From: Podaxis mareebaensis
Taxonomy: Eukaryota > Basidiomycota > Agaricomycetes > Agaricales > Agaricaceae
Length of the DNA stretch: 64,000 bases
Assembly (NCBI GenBank): GCA_018524725.1
Contig: JAEUWP010000599.1
Coordinates: 62,001 to 126,000 of the forward strand
Direction of reading: 5' to 3'
The position numbers were made by a program, and so were the translations under genes. The notes below the pieces were generated by a model. That model saw nothing but the letters and a program-made list of their open reading frames with translations, did not search any database and was not told where the DNA came from. Positions 47,096-58,577 of this stretch are shown in pieces; position 1 is the first letter of the stretch; the number at the start of each line of letters is the position of its first letter.

Positions 47096-48431
47096 AACGC
47101 CTTGTAACCGAACGTTTTCATCTCTTTTCACGAACTTGTAAGGTGCATACATGCACGGATGCACTTGGCCCTTCCCATTAGTCATCCTCGCACTTTCAAC
47201 ACCGCTTGGTTTTCTATTCATTTTTCTGGGTTTTCGCAAACATTTCTCAATTCGGCTTCCGGTTCTATGTGTATTTATTTCTATGCTGGAACTCCCACTC
47301 CATGCACCACTTGCGCAAAGCTTGTAAATTTCCCTCGCTTCTCATCGTCAACTTGCTACTCACTCTTTGTAACTATTAGTGTACAGTCGCATCATTCTTC
47401 GCATTTGCATTAATCGCGTACGGATGTAACTAGATCGTCCTGCTCCGTTATACATTTTCAGGCGTCAGTTTTCGGGATACACATATTGAACACTTGAGCG
47501 CCGGTCTTGAATATCTGAACAGTGCTTTTGTGAAGGCTGGAATGCTGCTTACACCAGGCACTTAGTATGCTAATAGGGAACTTGACAATAAGGAAGATGG
47601 GAAGGACTAGCATGTACATATTTGAAGCCGCCGATGAGCTCCTCAGCTCAATCGTGTACTCCCCTGGAGTGCTGGAACAATATCGCTCGAGTTCGTAGGA
47701 ACAACGGAGACGGAGAGAGATTCTGGGTTCGAAAGCTTGTTAACGCTCGGTAACCTTCAATAAACCATGCGAACTTTGAACTAATTAGAGCCCGTCGATC
47801 TTGATGCAAAACCGAAGCACTGACCCATGAGGCTAATAAATGCTGTGCTTTGAGTTTTCTATATGGTCGTTACGATCGTAACCAAGTCGCAGCTTTGTGA
47901 GCCTCCGACATACCTCCCAGCAAATGAGTATTCGTTAGGGTATTTGACCACGGTGTAACCCAGTGCGACCTGTAGGTAACGAAACTCCAGCTTGCGCGGC
48001 GTTTTGCTATGTTTCAGGAGGTCTGAGCAGGGGAAAGAATTGACCATTATGGTGAGTCCAATGTCGAGTGTTCGAGGTCAAAGAAAATGTTCTCAAGGCC
48101 CGAGTATGAAGCAAGATATCTGAAGAGTACGTGATTTGAAGGACGGTATCGATGATAGAGAGGTAGACTTCGGCTTTCCTCCGGGAATGAGTACATCCTG
48201 TGGCTCCCCGAAGGAGGGTGATAGAAACATGTCGATGTGACACTGAACGATTTGATTTTCTGAAATTTTTGCAGACAAGCCCTGATGCTGAGTTCCAAAC
48301 ATGCTCATGCGACATCCACGGCGCAATCGCCCGGGGCCACTGACTGACTTTAGGATGACCTCAACGACTTCGATCGAAAATCACAGGAAAGGGGTAGGAG
48401 AGCTTTTGCAGTTAGGAATTTATGGACCCTT
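47096..48431. other. intergenic region
   Basis: Only short overlapping frames on the minus strand (48007-48326) with no family resemblance. Nothing callable. Confidence 0.45.
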
Positions 48432-49331
48432 AATGACAAATATGGATCCGCTCAACTTTCCGACACCCGGTTGTTAGCTTGCATCAGCACGACTTCTATT
48501 TCATTCTCATCAAGTCTATGCGTCAATTCTGAACTACAGTTGACCTGGACATCACTCTAAGCCAAAAGATTGGTCAATGACACTCGGTGTCCTTTGCTTC
48601 TCCGAATTCATGGACATCATCATCCAACCCTCGAGGTGTTCGAGCACCTTTAATCACTCCCAAAAGAGAATACAAGGCGAATATAAAAAATATATGTTAG
48701 TAGCTATGAATGTAGTGGTTGAATTTACTTATAGTTGTGATAATGTGAGGTCTTAGGTTCGACTCCCTCACAGACTACCCTAGATTAATCACCCAGATGG
48801 ACTACATATTAAATCACAAGTCAAATGGATTACATGACTAACTTAAAATGGACTATGTTAGTATAACTAGATTGCAATAACCAGTCACATTACGAGCCAA
48901 CAGTGATGTCACAATTAAGTTTGATAAACCACCCCTATATGATCCAAGCACGACAAGTGGGACTAAACAGCCAGCATGTGGGACCAATTGACTAGGCAAT
49001 GTGCTGGCATCCCCAAAATTTTTACTCTATATTGGTCACCTATCTGATGAGCCTATAAGGCCTTATAGGGCCTTATGTGCTGCTATATCCATGATGACAT
49101 ATGATAGGCCATTATCAGACTGGCGAGACTGATAAATGTAACCATTGTGCTGCAAGTACTAAGGCCCTTTTGCAGTTCACGTGAGCGGGATCTGCCATTA
49201 TGGGTCCCTTATCATATTATGCAATATTATGACTCTGGTGCTGGATTATCGCCTTCGATGCAAGTTATACTCCCTGGTCAGGGATCCTGAAATTTAGTGA
49301 TGAATGACAAATATGGATCCGCTCAACTTTC
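48432..49331 (+). mobile_element. AT-rich insertion with tRNA-like Pol III promoter, flanked by 29-bp direct repeats (SINE-like)
   Basis: A 29-bp direct repeat (starting AATGACAAATATGGATCC) lies at 48432-48460 and 49303-49331, identical in both places. Between them is about 842 bp whose middle is clearly more AT-rich than neighbouring DNA. It contains TAGTGGTTGAA (A-box-like, 48713-48723) and a perfect B-box GGTTCGACTCC (48756-48766) 43 nt apart, the spacing of a tRNA gene. The tRNA arms no longer pair well, as expected for a tRNA-derived SINE and not a working tRNA. No open frame of note. Confidence 0.6.
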
Positions 49332-49953
49332 AATGGGTCGGTACAGCGTCATGGAACGGTGCAACAACCTTGGCTTCCACTCGAGCACTTGTATTGCGAA
49401 GAGTGTGTGGGATGAGCCAGAGAATTCGAGTGGGTGGGGATGGGTAGGAAGTCAGCACTCCTCGTAATTGGTCACCGAACTTGGCTTGGCTCCTAGACTG
49501 TTTTACAAATCAGGACCAGCTGACTTCGAAAAACTGAGAAACCCGAAGCACGATGAATCCTTTTTTACGTACTTTTGTGATGCCCCGGTGGGAAAGTCCT
49601 ATTTTAACATGACAGAACGCTCCTCCTGCCTCGTAGAGTCAGAGATCAGATTATGAAGGAACCCTTGGGAGTCACCTTTGAAGCTTGACATCTTGATGAT
49701 TGGGCTCTTACACACACGAAGGCCGTGCAACAAACATCACGGCTTGTTCCATGAAGACAGAAAGGCTACATATACACTGCTATCCAGGTATGGGTGCTTT
49801 ATATCTCACCCTGCTTTCTCTGCATTGGTACCCGCGTCCCATACTCTCTTGTCCGCCCACAGCTCATTTGCAGTAACTCGAAATAACAGCCTGAATATTG
49901 TGTACCGCTCTGTGTCAACGGTATTGAACAATAGTTACTCGCATTGGCATCCA
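49332..49953. other. upstream region of the DUF6534 membrane-protein gene
   Basis: No exon recognised. It probably contains the promoter and 5' UTR of the following gene. Confidence 0.4.
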
Positions 49954-51374
49954 ATGGTCGAATCTCTGGCATCAGTGGGAACGGGTGGACCAGCTGTGAG
50001 TGCCCCCTGTGCTACAAAGGAGTTGTACATGTGATTATCTCTAACAACTAGAATATGTAGCTTTTCGGTTATTGTTTGGACATCTTCCTCTATGGCATCC
50101 TAACTGTCCAGACCTGTATGTGTCGGTGCCCATGGATGATTCGGGTATTACCGACTTTTGGCCAGATCTTTACTATCTCGCCTTTCCGAATGACAGGCGG
50201 CTGACCAAATCCATCGTATACTTCGTCTATATCATTGGGACCTTGCAAACAGGTTTTGCTCTCCGGGATTTCTATACCCTCTTCTGTACAGCAGACGGTG
50301 CCTTGAACCTCAAGGTATACTCAGTGAATGACTTCCATAAGTTTGGGTTCATGTGGTTCACGATACCAGTCAGCAGTGCACTCGGTATGTGCGCCCCTTA
50401 TTGCGGTGCCTCTCTTATGCTTTCACCTGACATGATTGGGTATGCACAGTCGCCGTTGTTGCTCAATTGTTTTACGCACATCGCATCTATATAGTCTCAG
50501 GAAATAAGGTGATCACAACAGTTGTATCCCTGGTGAGTGATAATGATCCTGTTAATCACTGAGGGAAACCGCAACGACCTGATCCTAGCTAGCCTTGCTT
50601 CAACTGACCAGTGGTATTGCCTCTGCTGCCCTTGCTTTCAATCACAGTGCTTCAGAGCCTGATGATATAGTAGCCTTTGTGATGCAACCAGTGAATGTAC
50701 TAGTGAGTCATGCGTAACCAGGAATGCAGCGATCATCAGCTTGCATACGATACTGTCAGATCTGGGGAACAGCTGGAGCGCTTTGTGACATTGTCATTGT
50801 GATATACATGTTTATTTTTGTACGTGTTTTTCGTCTACTCCACAGACACTGAAAGTTACTGAACCATCCATGCAGCTTTCGGGACAGTTGAAACGGGCGC
50901 CCAAGACGACGCAGGCTCTTCTCACGAAAGTTAAACGACTGTTGCTCGAAACAGGACTCTTGACAGGTACCTTTCTATCATGAGCTAGTGGCGCCAATAT
51001 TCAAAATACTTAATTTCTTGCGATTACCGACAGCCGCGATGTCTGTCACATATGTTATCGCGTCATACTGGTACAACTCCAGTACGCTCATGATTCCCGG
51101 CCTTACACTCGGCAAGCTGTATAGTAACTCCATACTAGTTCTGTTGAACAACCGCTTCACGATCATTGGAGGAAGGAATGCACCCCATCCTGACTTCGAT
51201 ATCGTGTCATATCGCCGTTCGGGTGTCACCGGGACCAACATGGGCTCAGTTGCATCCCATGATATAGCTTTCGCTCATAGCCACCCAGCTGAAGCAACTT
51301 CCATGAGCGGCGACTTGGGGCGAGTGTCGAAGGAATTCGGTGAAATGCCCGGGAAGATGACAGCGACACAGTAG
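49954..51374 (+). CDS. DUF6534-type multi-spanning membrane protein
   Basis: Fungal seven-helix integral membrane family of unknown function, greatly expanded in mushrooms. It is pieced from about eight short exons: MVESLASVGTGGPA joined to LFGYCLDIFLYGILTVQT, then YLYYLAFPNDRRLTKSIVYF. Next come IIGTLQTGFALRDFYTLF, FMWFTIPVSSAL joined to a helix with QLFYAHRIYIVSGNK, TSGIASAALAFNH and IWGTAGALCDIVIVIYMFIF. SGQLKRAPKTTQALLTKVKR (cytosolic loop), AMSVTYVIASYWYNSS and KLYSNSILVLLNNR lead to a Ser-rich C-terminal tail ending MTATQ. The order (FLYG..QTY, FYAHRIY, KLYSNS..LNNR) is the hallmark of the family. A start further upstream is possible. Receptor-like roles have been suggested from topology but not shown. 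Confidence 0.85.
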
Positions 51375-51997
51375 ATTTAGCGATTAAATGTTGGCTTTCA
51401 ACTAGATACATAATGTGATATCCAAATACCGGATCATTACTATATCCTCAGAATGTGGCGGTGACCTGTGTTTAGTCTACAATATCTAATAGTTCCAGAC
51501 ATTGCGTCGGTAATCTTTCAGCTTGGAGAGTGTGCCGGCGTCAGGTCGCCCGTTGCACGGAAACAAGTGTTTCCTCCATGCGTCGAGCCGGTCGGTACAC
51601 ATCTCTGGAGAAACTGGTGGAGAAGAACCACGCCAGTAGGTAAGTTACTCTAGAAGAAAGCTGCGGGTTGAATTATTCCACGGGCATATTGTCAAGGCGG
51701 CCTCCAGCGCTCCGTCTGAAACGTGAAGGAGCACGCACTATATAGGTCATACTTATCGTCCGACGATCCCAAGGGAGCAATAAAGTGGGTGCTTAGAGTA
51801 TCCGGGATTGGCAGAAAGGGAAGTGAATGTGGTGAAGTCAAAGTTTGTGAGAGCCAAGCGAGCGCCAATTCTCCGTGATTCAGGCAGGTCGAGCGCTTAA
51901 TGACACACCGAGATTTGGCAAGAAGGCCTCATGGCAGATGTCGAGTGCCTGAGTCACATCTGGGCGGCTCTCACCCTTCGACTCGTACCAAAACAGT
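51375..51997. other. spacer between the membrane-protein and NmrA-like genes
   Basis: Nothing recognisable in either strand. It should carry the promoter of the gene at 51998. Confidence 0.45.
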
Positions 51998-53005
51998 ATG
52001 ACAATCCTCCTTACAGGTGGTACTGGAAAAACTGGCGCGCCTCTTGCGCGCCTCCTCTCTACCCGGGCCACTTATACGGTTCTCCTGGCCTCGCGTAAGG
52101 GTACGAAGCCAGATGAACTATCGGGACCCGATCATTCGAAAGTCCGTGCAATCAAATTCGATTGGTTTGATCGTACTTCTTGGAAGAACCCGTTCGACTA
52201 TGTAGCCTCAGAGCAGCTCTCAAAGATCGACTGGATTTATCTAGTCGCACCTATGGTCTGGGAAGTGGGATTCATGAATGATTTCATTGACTTGGCGAGA
52301 GAGAGAGGAGTGAATAGATTTATTCTTCTCAGCGCATCACAGGCCGAATGTGGAGACCCGTCTTTGGGGAAAGTGCATGAATATCTCAAGAAGCTAGGGG
52401 AGGAGGAGAATGTCCAATGGTCGGTGCTTAGGCCCACCTGGTTTATAGGTGTGATTCGTCGTCACCTCGGATCTTAACTTTTATTGAACATCGTCGCCTT
52501 AGAAAACCTGGGCGAGTACCAGCTCCAAATGATTCGCGACGAAGGCATGATCTACTCCGTCTGGGAGGACGGAAAGGTGCCCTTTGTATCTGCAGAGGAC
52601 ATCGCGGAAGCAGCATACGAAATTCTGGTTGGAAATTTCCAGGCACGATCCAGATTATACAATGATTGCTACATCCATGGATCCGAGCTGTTCACCAATG
52701 ATGAGGTCTGTGCCACAGAACCACAAAACTCGTGTCACTCCTGACCTGTACACACCTAGGTTGCCCGCCTCTTGAGCACTGTCTTGTCGCGAACGATAAC
52801 TCACATGCGTATTACCAAAGAAGATTATCTCGAATACTGGAGAGGTCTCGGATATGAAGAACTTGCGCAGGGTCTCCTGGAGGGGGAGCTTAGGATAGCT
52901 CAGGGTTCAGAAGAGGCAATCTTTGGGCACGAGAAAGCGATCGTGGGTAAGGTTAGGTTGGGGGAATACATAGAGAAGAACAAGCATCTTTGGGTCAAGG
53001 GTTGA
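51998..53005 (+). CDS. NmrA-like / festuclavine dehydrogenase-like NAD(P)-binding protein
   Basis: Atypical short-chain dehydrogenase fold. Three exons, introns 52449-52502 and 52706-52759, giving 299 aa. It starts MTILLTGGTGKTGAPLARLL, with the nucleotide-binding GGTGKTG. Later segments are FILLSASQAECG, VHEYLKKLGEEENVQWSVLR, PTWFIENLGEYQLQMIRDEG and GKVPFVSAEDIAEAAYEIL, and the C-terminus is LGEYIEKNKHLWVKG. The pattern matches the agroclavine dehydrogenase/festuclavine synthase branch named for ergot alkaloid genes. No prenyltransferase, methyltransferase or other alkaloid gene is nearby, so ergoline synthesis is not implied. Generic iminium/enone reduction or a regulatory NmrA-like role are alternatives. 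Confidence 0.88.
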
Positions 53006-53391
53006 TTTGTAAATCCTCGTTTAACTACGAGAGGCTAAACCATTCACCACATCCATCATTCCCATTCACTATTCCTACATGAATAAGACCAACAACTAGG
53101 AAGTTGAAACATGTTTTTAGGGCAGTTGAAGGTTGAGGTCTATAACAACAGCCAAAGCGCTGCGGTCATCATCATAAAGATCATCAGAAATAAGGAGGAA
53201 AGCAAATACATGGAGAGCAGAACAAGCCAACGTTTATGTAAGAATAAATCAATGGAAAAAGAGGGGGAGAAATCCTAATCAGGGGGGAGCAACCAGCATG
53301 GTGATAGCGAGGATGTCGGCGATCGTAACAAGGAGAACGAGGGCAAAGAAGGGAACAGCGGTTAACATAAAGTCTGGAGGTCATGTCGCTT
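53006..53391. other. convergent spacer between NmrA-like gene and PDS5
   Basis: No gene. The 3' ends of both flanking genes face each other, so it should hold two 3' UTRs. Confidence 0.5.
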
Positions 53392-56300
53392 TTACGATGT
53401 TTCCATTTTGTCCGAGTTGTCTTCTCCACCTTCATCCGCACTTCCTTCGAGTCTCGGTCTCTTTCTAGCTGTTTGTGCCTACACCAAGCTCAGCCAATGA
53501 AACGAACAATAAAAAGTCTTTACACACCTTGGCTCTCGTCCTCGCACTAGTCCTCAAGCCCTTCGCCTCCCTCGCCTCTCTATCTTCTTCATCCTTCTCT
53601 TCTTTGGACTTAGGTTTGGGCTTTACACTCGCCTTTGCCGCTGTCTTTCCCTTCCCCCTCGCGGCGCGAGTTTTCTCCCCACCCTTCGCCTTCCCTCTCC
53701 CTCTCCCTCGCCCCTTGCCTTTCTCATTCGCATCCTCCATCTCCACATCACTCTCCTCCTGCTTGTTATCATCAACGTCCTCCCCATCCTCCTCATCCTC
53801 AATTTCCTCATCATCTTCTACATCCTCATCCTCCTCTTCGTCCTCATCCTCATTATCATCCGAATCCCACCTGTCCTTCCCCTTCCTCCTGGTTCTCTTC
53901 GCACTCCCATTCGCTTTGCCTCTCGACCTTGAAGCTTTCCTCTTCCCAGTCGACACCGTCGACCCCGCGTCCGTCTTATCTCCACCCGCTGCACTTGCGC
54001 TCGTAGCAGCAGTTTTACGTTCCTTCCGCTGCCCACCGCCTCTGGATTGATGTTGATTCGATAGTGTCGCAATCCATTCGCGCGTCTCGTCTGGCAGGAA
54101 GGGCGTTTTCAGGATCTGTAATGGTTGGATTGAATGTGGGCTTGTAAAGGAGGAGCAAGGGAGAGGCATACCCGGTTCGCAGCTTCCGCATTGGGTAGGG
54201 GACGGAGGATATCAGCAGGTAGTCGTACTTTTCCTGGGTAACTTTGTATAGACCATGAATGTGCCGCCGCGCGTGCCTTGATGAGATCTTGTGAGAGCTC
54301 GCAGAGGATGTAAAAGTTCTGTATTAGGGTTAGCCTTTATCTCTCCCCACCGGGTAAATCCAAGAGAAAGCTTACCTCGGAGTGGGTAAACGACGTGTGA
54401 TCGCGCACAGTCTTGCCCTTCGTTGCGAGGTGGTACAGCAACGACACATTCTCTGCCGTTGCTACAAGGTCCAGGTAGAATTGGATGTATCTATGAACAA
54501 ATGTCAGCAGCGCAAGAGGGAACGGGAAAGAAGGAACAAACGCACTTGGCAAGGTCCAATAAATCCTCATGCTCCGTACTAAAGTCTGGATGATGCGCAA
54601 GTGTATGCAACAATCGGACGAACAACAACTCGAAGTACTCCACTCTCTGGTGAGCCGTGAGCTTCTTCAACAAGGAGCGCACGCATGTCGCAGCCTGCCG
54701 CATAACACAGCTTTTAGCTTAGCCTTGGTTGAGGGAAGAACAGGAATACTCACGGAGGTCTTAACATCCTCTTCAGGGTCGTGGACTGTCAAGAAGAATA
54801 TCACACCAAACGGAGGAGGGAGTTTACGCCCTACGAAGAGCGCGATGAGTTTGTTGAGGAACGTTGAGCGGACGCCATAACATGTATCCTGGGCAATTAT
54901 ACACCCTCAGCATTAACCGCGCGGCAACCACAACAATGAAGACAAGACGCACCTGGATCGTCAGCACCAACTTCCCAAAATTCGCCATCACCAATGACAA
55001 ATAAACCTCCATCCTCGCAAGATGTAGCAGTGTCAACGAAGCTTGCAATCTCATCCTCGACCTCGCTTTCGGACTGTGGTACAATCGCGACATCAACAAC
55101 CCAAGTCCGTGAGACAGATAAAACTCGACACTTACTCTTCTTTGATGCCCTCACTTATAGCACCCTCATTCAACATTAACGCATTAAGCATCTTCACGAC
55201 AGGACCAACAATCTTCTCCGCCTTTTCTTTCTCCTTCTCGCCATCCGTTTCCTTCCCCTTTTCTTTGCCATTGTCATCAGTGACAGCCTTACCGTTTTGC
55301 CCGGTCTTGTCGCCGCCCCGCACAGCGACGGTATAAGCAAGAGCAGCATTGAGACAGCGATGCCGGAACAGTTTGAGTGTGCTGATTTTGGCCCAGAGGA
55401 GGTTTGGTACGTCCGCGGTGTCTTCGTACCATTCCTCAATGGACTCTTCTTCGCCTTCGGGCGTTTCGTCCTGTTGTGCAAGGTGTGAGAATGAGCCCGA
55501 AAAGGGGAGGGGAAAGGAGTTACGCACGAGAATTGGTACATTTATCACTCTCCTAACTAAGTACTCCATGATAACATCACTATACTCTTCAAACATCTCC
55601 GGCGCGTATCTCGCATACTCAACAAGTGCAGCTACATGTGCTGCCAGCTCTGCATCTTCTGCATCTGTTAGCTTGCCAACAATTTGCTATTCAAGCCCAC
55701 TTCAGTTCAGGCTAGAAAGAGAAAAGAAAGGGGAAACTTACCTCAAGCAACCCCCTGGCAGCAGTCTCCCCACTAGAACCCCCCGTCAAAACCAAAAACC
55801 TCGCAGCAAACTTGGCCAACTTCCTCTCACTCCCCAACGCAATTTTGACAAACCTTTCCACAGTCCTCTTCTCACCTACAACCACGTCGCTCTCGACTCT
55901 AACCAAATTGGCCAGCAACCTTAACGCTACTTCCACCAACTCCGTGTTCCCCCCACTTCCTCCTCCCCCTCCGTCACTATCACCAGAAACGCATCTGCAC
56001 AGCTCCATAACATGGCTCCGAGCTAAACCGGGACTCCACTTTGCTACAGCTTTGAGTAGAGTTGTCGCGTTTGCACCTGCGAGTTGTGCAGAAGGGGATG
56101 TACTGGCGCGTCGTTTTTGGATTTTTTTGAGGAAGATTGGAATGGAGGAGTGGTTGATGATGTGGAAACTGCCACGGTAGAGGAGGGCTGAGAGGGTTGT
56201 TGTGAGGGAGGATGAGGATTGGTCGAGGCGGCGGAGGAATTCATTCTGCGGTACGTGTGTAAGTGAGTGGGTGGCGCGAGCGGATGAGGGGTAAGGGAAG

Positions 56301-58544
56301 GACGTACAGAGGACTTGGCCAATGTTTTGATGTCCGTTTGGGCGTTGAAGCAGGTTTTAAGCAGTTTATAGAGCCGATTTTCGTTTCGCTTTGCAAAGGC
56401 GTGGAGGTCCTCGGAGGCTTTGTGATCGTTTGAGTACACCCATGCTGCAAGGGACATTAGTGTACTGACTATCATGAGGAAGACAGTGGCAACGCACCTG
56501 TAAGGGTTTGTATGGCAGCGTTCAAAGTATGCGTAACCTTCTCCTCATCTTCATCTATTACTCCACCCTATCCAGTCAATCAGCGTCACCCGCCAACCGC
56601 AGATGGCAGCAAAACACGCACATTGTACTTGATACAAGAATCCAAGTACCTATCACATACCCCCGGTCGACTGTATAGGCCATTAGTCATATCACACAAA
56701 TCCCTCACAAAACAGAAACGCACGGTTCTTTGATCGTCGAAAGAGAAATCAAAGTCTCAATCGACTTATCCGACAAATGTTTCATCACATTCAGCAGCTT
56801 TTCCGTCCACAACACTTCATCAAGTTCGCCCGTCTTGGATCCGGAGGACGCGAGTGGGAGGATGTGAGTCGCCCAGACACGTTCGACAACGTCTCTTTGT
56901 GTTAACAAAGGCTGAGTTTCATGGATGTGGCGTGGAGTGAAGGGTTCGGCGTACCTGACTAGTGGAGATTGACTGACAACTTCAAGTATGGAGTTGGGTA
57001 TCCAGCCGAAATGTTTGATAGCGGCAACGTCATTATTTTCACTGAATATGTTAGAGTGAGGGATGGGATGGGTGATTGGCAGAGTTTACGTCTTACATCT
57101 CAGGATAAGCAAGGCTGTAGAGCTTCCCTAGACTGTTGAGGGCTTCAGAGCGTACAACGGCCTGGTGGAACAATGAGTAAACGCGCCATGAGGGAGTTTG
57201 CAAGAGCACCTTCTTATCCAAGAAACGACCTGCTACAGCTCGAAGGAGCTCCTCTGATACATTGTGTAACGCAGATTCATAATCTAGTTGAGAGAACACC
57301 TTGCATACTGCCGTTCGGACTTTGTCATCTGGATCCAGGAGTTTCGCCTCGAGCGCCTCTGGAGATTCCACCCATTAGTTCAATGCATCATCCAGCAGAG
57401 TAACTCCACTCACCTGCAAGCGCCTCGCACTTGATTGGCAGATTCGCCAACAGTAGTCTCAGCGACTCGACAAACTTCAACCGTATAGCGACAACCTTGT
57501 CGTTCTTCCTCGATATCCACACATCCCATGTAGCGGGGTACTTAGTTGCGAGCTCAGCGCCATTCTTATCCGCGTACATTTCGCCAAGGGCCTGTGTAGC
57601 CAATTGCCGTATATCAACATGGTCGACGCGTAGCTCCTCTGCCAGTTGCGGTATCACGCCGTGGAGAATAGCGGGACATGTTTGGTGCAGCCGTTTAATG
57701 AGCTCATGAGCGTTTTGGAGTTGTTCGAACTTGTCATCATCTTCATCATCCGAGCTGGTGTCGTGTGCAGACTCGACGATGATATCGGTGAAATATTGGC
57801 AGACAGGACGTTGGAGTTTGTCTGCAACACCGTTACAGACTGTTACAGCGAGCCTATACGCGGGTTGTTCTAGTCGCTGTGTGGGACATACGTGGATGAG
57901 CAACTCAAATGGCAGTATGCCAAACGACGGACCGTGTCTTTGTCCATAAACTGCGCGAGTATCGTGTCCAACACGGTCTGGGGGACAGACTGACACTCAT
58001 CTAACAACGCAATGAGGATATCTCCCATGAATGACTCCATCTTCTTGTTGGCGGTACCGCGCCGCACGATGTAAAAGAATGTGGTAAAGAACTCGAGCAT
58101 AAGCTCGTCGCCCGAGGGAAGGTCACATATGAGTACGGCACTCTTGACTGTGGAAAGGGATTCGAGGAGTTGGAAGTATTGGTTGTGATACGCGGTCTCG
58201 CTGTTCTTGAGACCATCCTTGAGTTGGCGGATGAAGAACTGGAAGATGTCGCGTAGCTCTGGCTGGGTGTATGGGGCATCTGGGGCGTAAAGACGCAAGA
58301 GTTCAGCGAGACAACATGCGGTGTATGCGCGGACGCCTTGGTCTTTGTGGAGGAGGATGGTCTTGTGAATGAGTTCGGCGCGGGCGGTTGATAGGGAATT
58401 CTTGTCGACATCGTCCTGGTCCTGTTTCTCGAGCTGGTCATAGAGAGCCTGAAGCTTCTTGAGAATCTGGTCAGTGGTGAGGCCCTTGCCAGCGAGCTTG
58501 TCGCGGAAGACGATCTTGTTGTGGTGTCTGGTCTGGGCGACCAT
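53392..58544 (-). CDS. PDS5: sister chromatid cohesion protein PDS5
   Basis: HEAT-repeat regulator of cohesin that works with the Scc3/Wapl/Eco1 system in chromosome cohesion. The start at 58542-58544 reads MVAQTRHHNKIVFRDKLAGK. The conserved N-terminal region contains LIHKTILLHKDQGVRAYTAC, CLAELLRLYAPDAPYTQPEL and QYFQLLESLSTVKSAVLICD. ELMLEFFTTFFYIVRRGT follows, then a series of HEAT repeats in many exons (LRLLLANLP, QAVVRSEALNSLGKLYSLAY and others). The C-terminus is a low-complexity Lys/Arg and Asp/Glu-rich tail with AT-hook-like RGRGRGK (about 54000-53520). A last exon after an intron ending near 53473 reads AQTARKRPRLEGSADEGGED and stops at 53392-53394. Total span 5.15 kb. Not every internal intron was resolved. 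Confidence 0.93.
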
Positions 58545-58577
58545 GATGGTAGTTTGTGTGCAGGTTTGTTGATTACC
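58545..58577. promoter_or_regulatory. 33-bp divergent intergenic gap between PDS5 and NAA15
   Basis: The two start codons face away from each other with only 33 bp between them. Core promoters must therefore overlap, or each transcript must start inside the neighbouring coding region or use a very short leader. No TATA box is visible in the gap. Confidence 0.8.

Noticed and set aside
53475..54050. Long plus-strand Ser/Pro-rich open frame
   Set aside because: It is the antisense shadow of the low-complexity acidic/basic tail of PDS5.
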